A stretch of 64,000 bases of DNA from Panonychus citri (GCF_014898815.1 NW_026515444.1:1-64000); one strand, 5' to 3'; counted from the stretch's first letter, positions 37,074 to 49,000 are shown. Program-made: numbers and translations. The notes: generated from the sequence alone by a model not told the origin.

Positions 37074-37610
37074 GGTGTTTCTTGACTAGTTGATCTTCAC
37101 AATAATGGAAATATCTTCGGGTCAATACCAAGACTTAAATCATCTGAGACAAAGAAAAACAAAGCAATTTGACCTTTTGAAAGACCGAAGCGCCTCAACT
37201 AGTGAAGCTTTTTAACCTAAAGGTCGAAATTGAAACTATTTATAATAACAATCCTAAACTTTTACTTTCGAATTATAAACTTAATCAAATAGTTAGAATG
37301 CTGATTTTATGCTTTATCGGACACTCGAAAGTTTTAGAGAAGATAATTTGATACAATTAAGCTAATCAAGTAACATGATTATTAACAAGGTGGTCTCTAG
37401 ATTATTAAAACGATCTGATGGATTTATGACAGAATCACCGATTTATCAGAATATTGATCATCAAATTAATGTGAAAATTTACAATCTAAAGGTCGAAAAT
37501 GTAAACTTGTTATGAGAGGGAAACACAATTAGTGTTGATTGGTGATTAGAAATACTGAAGCGCTTTAATTACTAGTGTAGATTTTTACAACTTAAAGGGC
37601 CAGATTGAAA
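37074..37610. other. Two successive serpin-type upstream flanks
   Basis: 37074-37260 resembles the flanks of serpin F and the chimeric relic, with the conserved element at 37179-37202. 37260-37600 resembles the flanks of serpin C and the relic at 30.3 kb, with the variant element at 37548-37580 and a degraded start region near 37375. A serpin body between them seems to have been lost. Confidence 0.5.
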
Positions 37611-37680
37611 TTGGCCGCTACACCGACAGTTCCCTCTTCATCTGTTAATACTTCGAAAAGAGCCGTTTGAAGGGATCCGT
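37611..37680 (-). pseudogene. Serpin exon 3 relic (loop hinge)
   Basis: Minus strand reads SLQTALFEVLTDEEGTVGVA, matching the hinge region of this array with an insertion and changes. Both ends lose homology within a few codons. Confidence 0.7.
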
Positions 37681-37701
37681 TGATATTAATAGTATGACCT
37701 G

Positions 37702-37999
37702 TGCTTAGAAATTATGAGACTCAGCTGATTTAAATTGATAACTTTCTATTGAAAAATATTAGAATTTCGGAAATTTTAGAATTTGTTGAGGATAATTAGA
37801 GCAATTAAATTGTGTCCATTAGACCATTTTGAATCGCGATTTTGATATTCGACCTAACTAATATTGACCCATAGTCTCTAAATTGTAGCAATTAAATCCC
37901 AAGAGTGTGTCTGACAATTCGGGTGAGTTGGAGAAAAAGAATGCATTTTAATTCTCCTGATAATTAAAATCGAATTCCGAGTCTCATAATTTCTAAGCA
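37702..37999. mobile_element. Inverted-repeat element (MITE-like), 298 bp
   Basis: Perfect 21-bp inverted repeats at 37702-37722 and 37979-37999, starting TGCTTAGAAATTATGAGACT, with no coding capacity. The similarity to the 94-bp element at 32977-33070 suggests one family with variable interior. Outer bases (ACCT on the left, AGGT on the right) extend the symmetry. Confidence 0.65.
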
Positions 38000-38547
38000 G
38001 AGGTTATTACTAGTTGATACATTGACACAAAATTCAATTAGTAATATTGAATTCATTCATTTTCTAATTTGTTATTATCGTCAATCTTGAAATTTATAAA
38101 ATTCATTAAATAAGAATTGTATGAGCTGATTCAACCAGTACTTCTAAAATATCGCTTGGGTCTGGGATTAGTTTTGCATAGCAAACTCGACTATTCTTGT
38201 TTTCTAATAGTTGATCGCATGCAATTGGCTAAGTGATAAATCTAGTTGAGCATCAAGTATCAAATAGAGTAATAATGTAGTTACAGTATTAGATTACAAC
38301 GAACACAATTTTCTAGAACCAAAAGCTCCCGAGAAGATGAAACATTGAATGTTTGTGAAGTTTTTAATTAAAAGTTTATTGAATCATTAAAAAACTTTTC
38401 AATTTGTCCTGTAAAATTAGTAAATAAAATTGATTTTTTTGAGTCACATTAATGGTCTGCAAAAACGGATAATCTTTGTACACGAAATTAATCTTGGTAG
38501 TTATTAGTTGATTTGTACGAAGTATTCAGTGTGAGACATGGAAGGGA
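38000..38547. other. 3' flank of serpin C
   Basis: The shared serpin 3' UTR block occurs at about 38492-38547. Nothing else was recognised. Confidence 0.5.
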
Positions 38548-39933
38548 CTAATTTAGATTCTGCATTTTGTTCATTTGACCGACAAAGAGATTGACTCTAG
38601 TTAAATTGTCACGAATAATAAAGATGAAGGGTCGGTCGAGAATGAATTCTTCTTTAGGTTCTGGAGGAGCAAAATCAGACTTAATGCATGTCACCGCTAC
38701 AGCGACAGTTCCCTCTTCATCTACTTCGATCAGAGCCTTTTGGATAGATTCAGATACGAATAGTAAATCAGATTCTTCAGTGATGTTTTTAAATTCCGCT
38801 TGCTCAGTAAATGGCAATTCCATTCCCATTCGCGAAAGAATCATACTTAGATCGTGAAAATCTTGGAGTTTAAATTTAGGAATATTAACAACCTTGAGGC
38901 CTGTCGAGTGTAAAGAACTCAAAAGATTTTCCAATTTCGTAGAATTCAATGTAGGAATGAAATTGGCCAAAGTATTGGTTTGAGTTGGTAGAATGAAGAT
39001 CATACTGATTTTTCCAATATACGGAAGCTCGACGATCTAGAGTTGGAAATATTGGTTGATATTATTCAATTAGATTGACAAGGGTTGAATTCTCTTTACT
39101 TACCTTGAATTTGGCTAAGCGATTGTGAAGATATTTAAAATTCGTATCTCGAAGGGACATCATTTTAATTTTACTCTTAGTTCCATCAGAATTAGCGAAA
39201 GTCTCATCAAATGTGTACTTTTTATTGAAAGGTTTGGCCCATTTTCCTTTGAAATAAACGGTGTTAATAACCAATAATAACATTTCTGGATTCGGGGATC
39301 TGGATAAGATTTTATCGATTTTTCCACATGTCTTTTCGGAGACCCACGAGTTCAGCTTATCCATAATTGCTTTTCCGTTCTGGAAATCTTCATTTGTCAC
39401 TTGAGCGAAATAATTTCTTTGCAAGCTTCCAACAAAAGATTCTCTCAATGGGTAACCTTTGTCAACCATAACCAAATTACCTAAAATCACTAAGAAATCT
39501 TGAGATTTCGACCTTGCAATCAACGCTCTGTATCTAGACAGGAGCTGGAAACAGAATTGAAATTTCAATCAATAAAAATATCATTGAGTTAATCAATCAG
39601 TGTAAGTGTTTATATTCATCGATAAGCTAAAATAAAACAAAGAAATGAATCTTATTTGCGATCAGTAAAAGAGTAAATGAGTTAATCAATCGAAGTAATT
39701 ACCTTTTTCGCAGCTTGAGAAATTTCAGAATTTTGATCACCAATGGAAGATAATTGGAGAACCTCTTTGATCTGTTCTCTAGTTCTACCAGTCGCTCCTT
39801 CCAATAACATTCCATAGGCTAAGATGACACTTAAAGGAGAGAAAACGACATTTTTATTAGAATCACTGGTGTTTAATTGTTCCAAGAAACGAAGTCCGAA
39901 ACTGTTAGTAGGTCCACTCAAATCCGATAACAT
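38548..39933 (-). CDS. Serpin C (intact, mosaic)
   Basis: Exons 39933-39703, 39544-39104 and 39036-38548, phase 0 throughout; 386 residues. Core motifs and the hinge EVDEEGTVAVAVT are present; the variable loop is CIKSDFAPP, the shortest of the six. Exon 2 begins LLSRYRALIARSKSQDFLV, where the other genes have LLDEYKSIAEG or close variants. An orphan start of the usual exon 2 (LIDEYK with its own acceptor) lies in intron 1 at about 39614-39632. Exon 1 with part of intron 1 and exon 2 thus seem to come from different parents. No signal peptide. The conserved element variant is at 40108-40140. Confidence 0.92.
39614..39632 (-). pseudogene. Orphan serpin exon 2 start within intron 1 of serpin C
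   Basis: The minus strand reads an acceptor (TTTTAG) followed by codons for LIDEYK, then homology ends. It is a recombination scar of an exon 2 replacement. Confidence 0.6.
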
Positions 39934-40562
39934 GGTGTTTCTCAACTAGGTGGTTTCTAGATTATTAAAACAATCTGATGGATTTATGACAGAATCACCG
40001 ATTTATCACAATATTGATCATCAAATTAATGTGAAAATTTACAATCTAAAGGTCGAAAATGTAAACTTGTTATGAGAGGGAAACACAATTAGTGTTGATT
40101 GGTGATTAGAAATACTGAAGCGCTTTAATTACTAGTGTAGATTTTTACAACTTAAAGAGCCGAATTGAAATTGACTAATCAAGCGCAATCATGAGCGATC
40201 TTAGCGAAAAATTTCCGATAATTGTTGACTATTCAAAACAACAAAAATCCTCCATTTCTTTTAAAAAATTACAGTCAAATCATTTTGAATTCATGTTATT
40301 TACGAACCAAATCTCAAATAACATCGATCGGTTGTGATAGTTTTTCTTATTACAACTTTTCTTTCATGAATAATTAATAAGAAAAAACTTGATGGGTTGA
40401 CAATCGATTAATTAAAAGACAGAAATCAGGTAATCAAAGTTAATGCAATCGAGTTGTGAAAGCATTGGAAATAATCTTCAGTTTATTAGTTAACACGTAA
40501 TCAGATGATTATTGAAATTTTTTTATTCTTATTCAAGTGTTGAATGAGATACATAAAAGAGA
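39934..40562. other. 5' flank of serpin C with a CEP164 scrap
   Basis: It contains the variant upstream element at 40108-40140. At about 40300-40368 (minus-strand sense) a degraded match to the CEP164 coil segment EKLEQEKLSQSIDEIRDLVR survives. Confidence 0.55.
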
Positions 40563-41936
40563 TTAGTTAAGATCTGGCATTTTATTCATTTGACCGATGA
40601 ATAGGTTAATTCCCGACAATTTGTCCCGAATCATGAAGATGAAAGGTCGATCAAGAATGAAATCTTCTTCTTCTTCTTTTGGAGAGATCATACAGCATCT
40701 CATCATCCTGATAGAAGTCACCGCTGCAGCGACAGTTCCCTCTTCATCGACTTCGATCAGAGCCTTTTGAATTGATTCGGATACTAGTAGTTTAGATTCT
40801 TCAGTGATATTCTGAAATTCTGCGTGTCCACTAAAGGGCAAGTCCATTCCCATACGAGGAAGAATCTCATGTAACTTGTGGGTATCTTCAAGCTTGAATT
40901 TTGGAATATTAAGAGTACGAAGCTTTGTTGATTTCATAGAATCCAAAAGATTTTCTAATCCAATTGAATTCAACGTAGGAAGTAAACCGGATAATGTGTT
41001 GGATTCGGTGGGTAGAATGAAGATCATACTAACATCTCCGATGTATGGAAGCTCAACAATCTAAAATTTAGATAAAAGAAATTACATAGAAAAAGATGAT
41101 TAAGTAAATTGTTTGTTTTTCATGTAAAAATGATTATAAACTTAAGGGTTCAATTTACCTTGAATTTATCCACGGAATTGTGGAGGTAATTACGATTTTT
41201 ATTTCGAATTGACATCATTCTGATCTTACTCGTAGTTCCATCAGAATTATTGAAAGTCTCATCAAATGTAGTTCCTTTATTAAATGGTTCGACCCATTTT
41301 CCTTTGAAATAAACGGTGTTTATCAGCATTAATATCGTTTGTGGAGTCGGAGGTTCGGATAAGATTTCATCGATTTTGCCAAAAGTCTTTTCAGAGACCC
41401 ACGAGTTTAGCTTATTCATGACTTCGACTCCTTTTAGAAAATCTTCATTTGTCGCTTGAGCGAAATAATTAGTCGATAAGCTTTGGACAAACGCTTCTTT
41501 TAATGGATAAGCTCTATTGGCCATCGCCAAATTACCTAAAACCAATGAGAAGTTGCGATCACTCGAACCTTCAGCAATCGATTTATATTCATCAAGAAGC
41601 TAAAATATAAAAAAAGAAACCAAATATTGATCAGTAATCAAAGAAATGAATCGTATTGTTGATAAACAAAATAATCAATAGATTAATCAAAGTATTAATA
41701 ACTACCTTTTTCGCGGCTTGAGAAATTTCAGAATTTTGATCACCAATAGAAGATAATTGGAGAACCTCTTTGATCTGTTCTCCAGTTCTACCAGTCGCTC
41801 CTTCCAATAACATTCCATAGGCTAAGATGACACTTAAAGGAGAGAAAACGACATTCTTATTCGAATTGTTGGTGTTTAATTGTTCCAAGAAACGAAGTCC
41901 GAAACCAATTGAAGGCCCACTTAATGTCGACAACAT
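40563..41936 (-). CDS. Serpin B (intact)
   Basis: Exons 41936-41706, 41599-41159 and 41060-40563; 389 residues, phase 0 joins. Fold motifs as in its neighbours (FSPLSVILAYGMLLEGA, NTVYFKGKW, DFILDRPFIFMIRD). Hinge EVDEEGTVAAAVT. The variable loop SIRMMRCCMISPKEEEE has two adjacent cysteines at the formal P1-P1' pair. No signal peptide, so probably intracellular. It is closest to serpin A in all three exons and in its upstream region, the pair being a recent duplication; the main differences lie in the loop. Confidence 0.93.
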
Positions 41937-43669
41937 GATGTTTGTAAAACTCTAGATGTTGAAAAAAATCTGATGACTGAGCAACTGAATCTCAGTGTTT
42001 ATAACTCAATAGATTCTAATGAAAAGCAAAAAAGGATTTCACAGATTAAAAAGATAATTCGGTTTGTTTATTGTGATAATTCATCGGGGTGTAAGCATTT
42101 CAGTTTGAGCAGTTTGGTTGTGAATTACATGTAATTGGAATAGGATTTACTTTCGATGAGGCAATAATCAAATGACAAGAATTCAAAGCGCAGTTGAAAC
42201 CGAGAGGAAAAAACAATTAAGCCTTCCAATGAAAGGCAACAATCAGCTGACAAGTTAGGGAGTTGATTTACGTTAATTACTTGAGCCACAAATTAACTGG
42301 CTAATCAAGAAACTCTAATCGGCTTATAACTTGGCTGCTTCATTGTCGCAAGAAATTAATACAAATTGTTACCTGAAGGAGAGAAACTATTAAATCATTT
42401 AGTTGGATGATTGAATTTCCATTGACTTTTGCTTCAGTAAAAACTATTTTATTCATAGATTATCATTAATCAGTTGATTGAGCAAAGAAATTGATCCACT
42501 CAATCAAATGAATATGCAAATCAAACTAATTGTTCTGATTCAGAACAATTAACCTTTACTCAACTCTGTTAATTTTAATCTTCTTTAGCTAAATTCACAT
42601 TTTCATATTAATAAATTTAAGATGAAATTCGAGTGATTAATTGACCGTTAATCATGATTAAGTGTGAATTTCTTTCTAATTACTTTCACATGACAACATG
42701 AGAATTAAATTGTTACCAGACAACCTTGTGAGTTTGTAATTGATTAACATCAAGGAAATGAGAGTCAATTGTTTCAATAGTGATTGGTAATCACAATCAT
42801 TTTTATTGAATGATTAATTTTTAACCTTTCAATTGTCAACTTAATCAATTAGTTACCATCCTTAATCACTTATTACTTTATTTGACTGAAGTTTTTGTAT
42901 AGTCACAAATTCAATTGTCATCGATTGGTAAACAATTTACTGACAACAAAATAATGACATTGGTTTCAATACAATGTTAAGTCTTAATTGTTGCATCTTT
43001 GATCATAACAATTGATAATAAGCTTGCATTTTGTATTCACACTCATGATAATTGTTTAATTCTTGTCAACAATCACATATTCATGCAATTTAAATGTTTA
43101 AAAATAAACACAATTTTTTACACAATTAGCTGATTGGGAGGATTTTGATCTTGCAAACTTTTAATCATTTAGCAAGAATTATTGATCAATTAAAATTACT
43201 GTTTTTCTCAGAATTGATTGTATTGATTAAGTGATAGCTTTTAAGGTTAATCTTCAAGTAGCAAATAATTACAACAATTGATTACAACTTTAATCAGTTT
43301 GAATTAGCTTTTCATATTTATAACGATTCGTGTGTTTGATTGTCATACTAAATAAATTAACCAACAAGTAGATTTGAGGAAACACAATTGGCTTAATTAA
43401 CAGAGTAAAATAGATTCGCAATTAATTAAACATCACTTTCTATCAATTATCACCTCTCTTTCTTTCTTTCTTCATTCTCTAACTCGAATTGCTTCAAGTT
43501 TACCGTTAATTGTTTCCAATATGAAAAATTGATATTACGATTGAAAGTTTATTGAGAGCAATCAACAATTAGCAATTATTAGAAATCGAGTGTATGTAAA
43601 ACTTGAACCGCAATTAGTTGATGAAGGAAAAAATTTGTTATAGAGTGTACATAGGATATAAGGAATGGG
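41937..43669. other. Serpin A-B intergenic region
   Basis: About 42310-42560 is duplicated at 45465-45730, upstream of serpin A. A CEP164 scrap remains at about 43483-43514 (the segment coding for LEAIRV and LTTINGK on the minus strand). No other gene was seen. Confidence 0.55.
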
Positions 43670-45038
43670 TCACTTTAGACTGGACATTTTGTTTATTTGA
43701 CCAAGGAAGAGATTGACTCCGGTTAAATTGTCCCGAATCATGAAGATGAAAGGTCGATCAAGAATGAAATCTTCTTCTACTTGTGAAGATTTCCTAGCGG
43801 ATTTCATCGTTATAATGGCCGTCACCGCTGCAGCGACAGTTCCCTCTTCATCGACTTCGATCAGAGCCTTTTGAATTGATTTGGATATTAGTAGTTTAGA
43901 TTCTTCGGTGATATTCTGAAATTCTGCATGTCCACTAAACGGCAAGTCCATTCCCATACGAGGAAGAATCTCATGTAACTTGTGGGTATCTTCAAGCTTG
44001 AATTTTGGAATATTAAGAGTACGAAGCTTTGTTGATTTCATAGAACCCAATAGATTTTCTAATCCAATTGAATTCAATGTACGAAGTAAATCGGGTAAAG
44101 TGTTGGATTCGGTGGGTAGAATGAAGATCATACTAACATCTCCGATGTATGGAAGCTCAACAATCTAAAATTTAGATAAAATAAATTACATGGAAAAAGA
44201 TGATTAAGTAAATTGTTTGCTTTTGATGTAAAAATGATTATAAACTTAAGGGTTCAATTTACCTTGAATTTATCTACGGAATTGTGAAGGTAATTACGAT
44301 TTTATTCGAATTGACATCATTCTGATTTTACTCGTAGTTCCATCAGAATTATTGAAAGTCTCATCAAATGTAGTTCCTTTATTAAATGGTTCGACCCATT
44401 TTCCTTTGAAATAAACGGTGTTTATCAGCATTAATATCGTTTGTGGAGTCGGAGGTTCGGGTAAGATTTCATCGATTTTGCCAAAAGTCTTTTCAGAGAC
44501 CCACGAGTTTAGCTTATTCATGACTTCAACTCCTTTAAGAAAATCTTCATTTGTCGCTTGAGCGAAATAATTAGTCGATAAGCTTTGGACAAACGCTTCT
44601 TTTAATGGATAAGCTCTATTGGCTATCGCCAAATTACCTAAAACCAATGAGAAGTTGCGATCACTCGAACCTTCAGCAATCGATTTATATTCATCAAGAA
44701 GCTAAAATATAAAAAAAGAAACCAAATATTGATCAGTAATCAAAGAAATGAATCGTATTGTTGATAAACAAAATAATCAATAGATTAATCAAAATATTAA
44801 TAATCACCTTTTTCGCGGCTTGAGAAACGTCAGAATTTTGATCACCAATAGAAGATAATTGGAGAACCTCTTTGATCTGATCTTCAGTTCTACCAGTCGC
44901 TCCTTCCAATAACATTCCATAGGCTAAGATGACACTTAAAGGAGAGAAAACGACATTTTTATTCGAATTGTTGGTGTTTACTTGTTCCAAGAAACGAAGT
45001 CCGAAACCAATAGAAGGTCTACTTAGCTTCGAAAACAT
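43670..45038 (-). CDS. Serpin A (frameshift in exon 2)
   Basis: Exons 45038-44808, 44701-44263 and 44164-43670. The fold motifs and the hinge EVDEEGTVAAAVT are present, with variable loop AIITMKSARKSSQ. Exon 2 is 439 nt instead of 441: at 44298-44308 two single bases are missing from A/T runs compared with serpin B, which stops the frame after RMMSIRIKS. Exon 3 is intact and under the same constraint as its sister, so a sequencing error is as likely as decay. With the two bases it would encode 388 residues. The conserved element is at 45308-45331, 270 bp upstream, farther than in the other genes. Confidence 0.85.
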
Positions 45039-46616
45039 GATGTTTGTCAACAAAAAGGTCTTAAGAACCAAAGAAAAATCTTATAACTGAAGTTCAATGT
45101 TTATATAATTCACTGGATTCTAATGAAAACATGAAGGACTTTTCATATCACAGATTAACAAGGTAGTTTGGTTAGTTGATTGTGATAATTTATTGGTCCA
45201 ACCATTTGAGTGTTAACAATTTAGTTGTGAATCAATTGAAAAATAAGTACCAAAGTTTAGATGAAAGAAACAAGAAACAAACAAACAAGCAAATGGAGTT
45301 GGTCAGCAGAAAGACCGAAGCGCCTCAACTACTCGTTTATGTTTGTGTTGTCAATTTAACGGGCGAAATTGAAATTAATCACAATTATAATTTTAACTTT
45401 GATAATCACAAGTTAGTGATTTACGTTTATTGAGTCACAATTAAACAATTAAATCAAAGAAAAATCAGATCGGCTTATAACTTGGCTGCTTTATCGTCTC
45501 AAGAAATTAATTCAAATTGTTACCTGAAGGAGAGAAACAATTAAATCATTTAGTTGGATGATTGAATTTCCATTGACTTTTGCTTCAGTAAAAACTATTT
45601 TATTCATAGATTAAAATTAATCAGTTGATTGAGCAAAGAAATTGATCCACTCAATCTATCAAATGAATATGCAAATCAAACTAATTGTTCTGATTCAGGA
45701 CAATTAACTTTTACTCAATTTTCCTAATTTTGATCTTCTTCTGTTTAATTCACTTTTCATATTAATTAATTTCATTCACTTCTGATGTGTCCTCTTATGT
45801 GCTTAATTGTCATACTAAATAATCTAATCAAAAAGTAATAGATTGAGTGGAAACACAATTGGCTTAATTTAACAGAGTTAGAAATAGATTCGCAATTAAT
45901 TAATTATCACTTTCTATCGATCGTTATACTATGCTTAATTCGTTGTATAATTAAGCGCAATTTACTCAATACCAATATAATTAATCTTTGATTAAATATC
46001 GAGCAATGTTCAATAATTAGTAATTAATTCATTGGAATAATTTTGATAATTATTTGAATCAAATACTTCTGGTTGATTTAAGTTAATTACAACCTATTTG
46101 GTTAACTAAATGCATTGATTGTTAAGTAAAATAGACAATTAATTAAATCTTAGTGACAATCAAACCATTGAAAAGTTAAATGCGTAAACAAATCAAATGA
46201 ATAACCTTAATTGAATCAAAATCTCTCTAATTGTTATGATCTAAAGTCAAACAGATTAACACTAATCAAATCTAATTATCTGGTGATATGATAAGACATT
46301 GACAAGGACTTTTAATGTTATGTTTTTATCAAAGTAATTAGTAAATAATTAATCATTGGCAACTTTTTTAGTCTAAATCAACATTTTGATTAGTTTACAT
46401 CTAAAGTCAATTTGATTATCTGTTGTTTTTGGCTTCCATTTCTTAATCAAATCAACTTTTAATTGTACAATTAAATTGACTAGTATTCAACTGGTAGTGC
46501 CTTTGATATCCCTTGTCAATTGATATAATCAAAGTGAATCAAATTTGATTGACAAGATAATAGTTACACCTTAATGGCTCCAATTGTGATCGTTCAACAA
46601 TTTGTGACATTTTAAA
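45039..46616. other. 5' flank of serpin A and HAAO upstream region
   Basis: Holds the serpin upstream element at 45308-45331 and the block shared with 42310-42560. From about 45780 to 46616 the DNA is AT-rich with nothing recognised. Confidence 0.5.
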
Positions 46617-47701
46617 ATGAAAGATTTTCAATCGAAAGTGATCAATATTGATCAATGGGTTGAGGAAAATGGTGTTTACCTTAAACCACCAATTTGCAAT
46701 AAATTAGTTTTCAATGGACAATTAAAGATCTTCCTTGTTGGTGGACCTAATCAACGAAATGATTATCACGTTGAAAATGGTGAAGAAATATTCATAATGC
46801 TTAAAGGTGACATGATACTGAACATTATCGAGCAAGGACACTCGAAGGCTTTAACAATTAGAGAAGGTAAGTTAGTAGAATTAAGTTAATTACCAACAAT
46901 CTTAATTGTCTTCAATCATGTTTATTGTGTTTTTCGTGATTTATCAGAATTGATAAAATCATATTATCATCTTGTCATGAACATTTTGAAACAAATGAAT
47001 ACAATTGTAAGGAAGAAACAATAATCAAGCAAAAAGATTAAATTGTTTTCTCATTTATCTATCAATCAATCAACAATTAGGTGAAATTTTGTACTACCAA
47101 GTCGGTACCTCATAGTCCTCAACGATTTGCCGATACCCTTGGAATGGTGATTGAGCGAAAGCGATTAGATCATGAACTAGATTGTCTTCGTTATTACATC
47201 GATTCTAATTGTAATCAAGTTTTATTCGAGAAATGGTTTCATTTGGTTAATTTGGACACCGATCTCAAGCCAATCATTGAATCATTCAAATCGTCCATTG
47301 AATGTGCGACTGGTCGTCCAACTCAATTTTACGATAATTCATTGACACCTCATCCAGATGATCGGACAATTAAACTACAATCGCCCATTTATTTACTCGA
47401 TTGGTTTAAGTTTAATTACTTATCAATTTGTGAAGGATTTTCTTTCCTTTATCCTCAATCAGTCGAGTCGAGGATTGGATTTTATGGTCCAGGTAAACAT
47501 ATTGTTATCTCCGTCGATACTGAACTGTTCATTTGGCATCTTGGTTCTTATGCAAAATTAACAATCGATGATGACAATCAACGTAAATTAACATTCAACG
47601 ACACAATGATTATCGACAGAGGATCTTTTTTCATTCTTGTCTCTGATGGACCAACTTTTATCGCCTCAATGAAACCATTTACATCAACGGTTAGACCTTG
47701 A
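46617..47701 (+). CDS. HAAO: 3-hydroxyanthranilate 3,4-dioxygenase
   Basis: Cupin iron enzyme of the kynurenine pathway; it opens the ring of 3-hydroxyanthranilate to the precursor of quinolinate and NAD. Exon 1 is 46617-46866 and exon 2 47081-47701, joined phase 1 within GGT. Exon 1 gives WVEENGVYLKPPICNKL and RNDYHVENGEEIF, holding the iron ligands His and Glu. Exon 2 gives VPHSPQRFAD with the third ligand His and the substrate-binding Arg, then ERKRLDHELDCLRYY. The C-terminal half is the second, degenerate cupin of animal enzymes. The frame breaks at the start of exon 2, where one T (47087-47090) and one G (47104-47105) appear to be missing from short runs; adding them restores the family sequence. 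ATTAAA at 47728 may end the mRNA. Confidence 0.92.
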
Positions 47702-49000
47702 TATGAACAACATTTGTAAATTTTTCTATTAAATCATTCAATCGTTAATCAAATTCATTATTTAATTTATTTAATTGATTGATCTCAAGTTTTTTTGATA
47801 AATTTCTACCTCACTAGATGGCGACTTGATCGTATTTTGATTTTGTTTGCGAGATGATTAACTTAATTGCTTTAGATTATTTTAATTAATTGTCACCCAT
47901 TTAATATTTTCTTTGATCTAATTCATTAAAATATTCAAAGTTTTAGATAGACAAAGTCACCCATAAACCAGCCTGATTTATGAACAATTTAGGACAACTC
48001 AATTCTGGAATCGAGTCAATGTTTGATCATTTGATTAAATTAATTTAATTTGTTACGAAATTAAATTGTAAATCATCTTGAGAGATAAAAATTAAGGCTT
48101 CTAAAAAGGACAACAGCTTCTTGTTAATTGTTTTAATAACTTGAATTCAGAGTGAAAAAAGATAATAAACAATTAACTTAAATGGATTGGTAATTGTGAC
48201 TACAAATTTAACACCAAACGAAAATTAAATTTGATTATTCTTGATTAGATTAAGTGATTTAGTGAATTTCATAATTGTGAATATTTTGTAGAAATAAAAT
48301 GTTTCATCATTTAAATCGTTGAATAAGTTAATCAGTTTCTTTGTTTTCGTTTATGAATGACAGTTGATTACACGAAAAAAAAAGCCGCGTAAACATCAAA
48401 ATTTGATGATTAGATTTAATTGTAATTATTGCAAATGATTTAATTCGGCGAGAAGGAAATTGGTTTAAATGTAATTAGATTCAATGTGGAAAAAGATAAC
48501 ACGTAGGAGAAAAGAGCTGATAACAATTAATAGTAATTAGTAAAGGGGATTATTTAGATTGTAATTGTTTCCTTAAAATTGAGATTTTTTTTATTCATAA
48601 CTTACACAAGATGATGAATTTGTCATTAAAATTAATTGTAACGATTCACCAACAATCGATTAGGTTTTTATGTTAACAATCATTGAAATAGAGTCATTTT
48701 AATGAGACATGATGATCACAAGAAAATGTGAATTTTGAGAGGCATAAAGTGAAAATGAAGTTGGTGTGTTGTCGATGAAAGTAAAAAAGATAAATCATTT
48801 TATCCTTTTTACTGGTGTGTACGATTCTTTGTAATGATTTAAATTAAATTAGCCTCTAATTAATTTGATTAGTATATAAGATAGACAGAAAGAATGACAG
48901 AAGAAGAAAAAAAGCCGATAGGATGGAGCTTTGTCTTAATTGTAATAGTTAGTTTAGGAGAAAAAGAGAGACCATGAAATTTAGATTTGAATTAATTCCC
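47702..49000. other. Intergenic region between convergent HAAO and Scribble
   Basis: 3' flanks of two genes. TTTATT at 48590 is a possible Scribble polyadenylation signal on the minus strand. No gene was seen. Confidence 0.5.

Noticed and set aside
27436..45038. Signal peptide on the serpins
   Set aside because: Translation from each ATG begins directly with the serpin fold (MLSDLSGPTNGFGLRF); in-frame sequence upstream is not hydrophobic and lacks another ATG.
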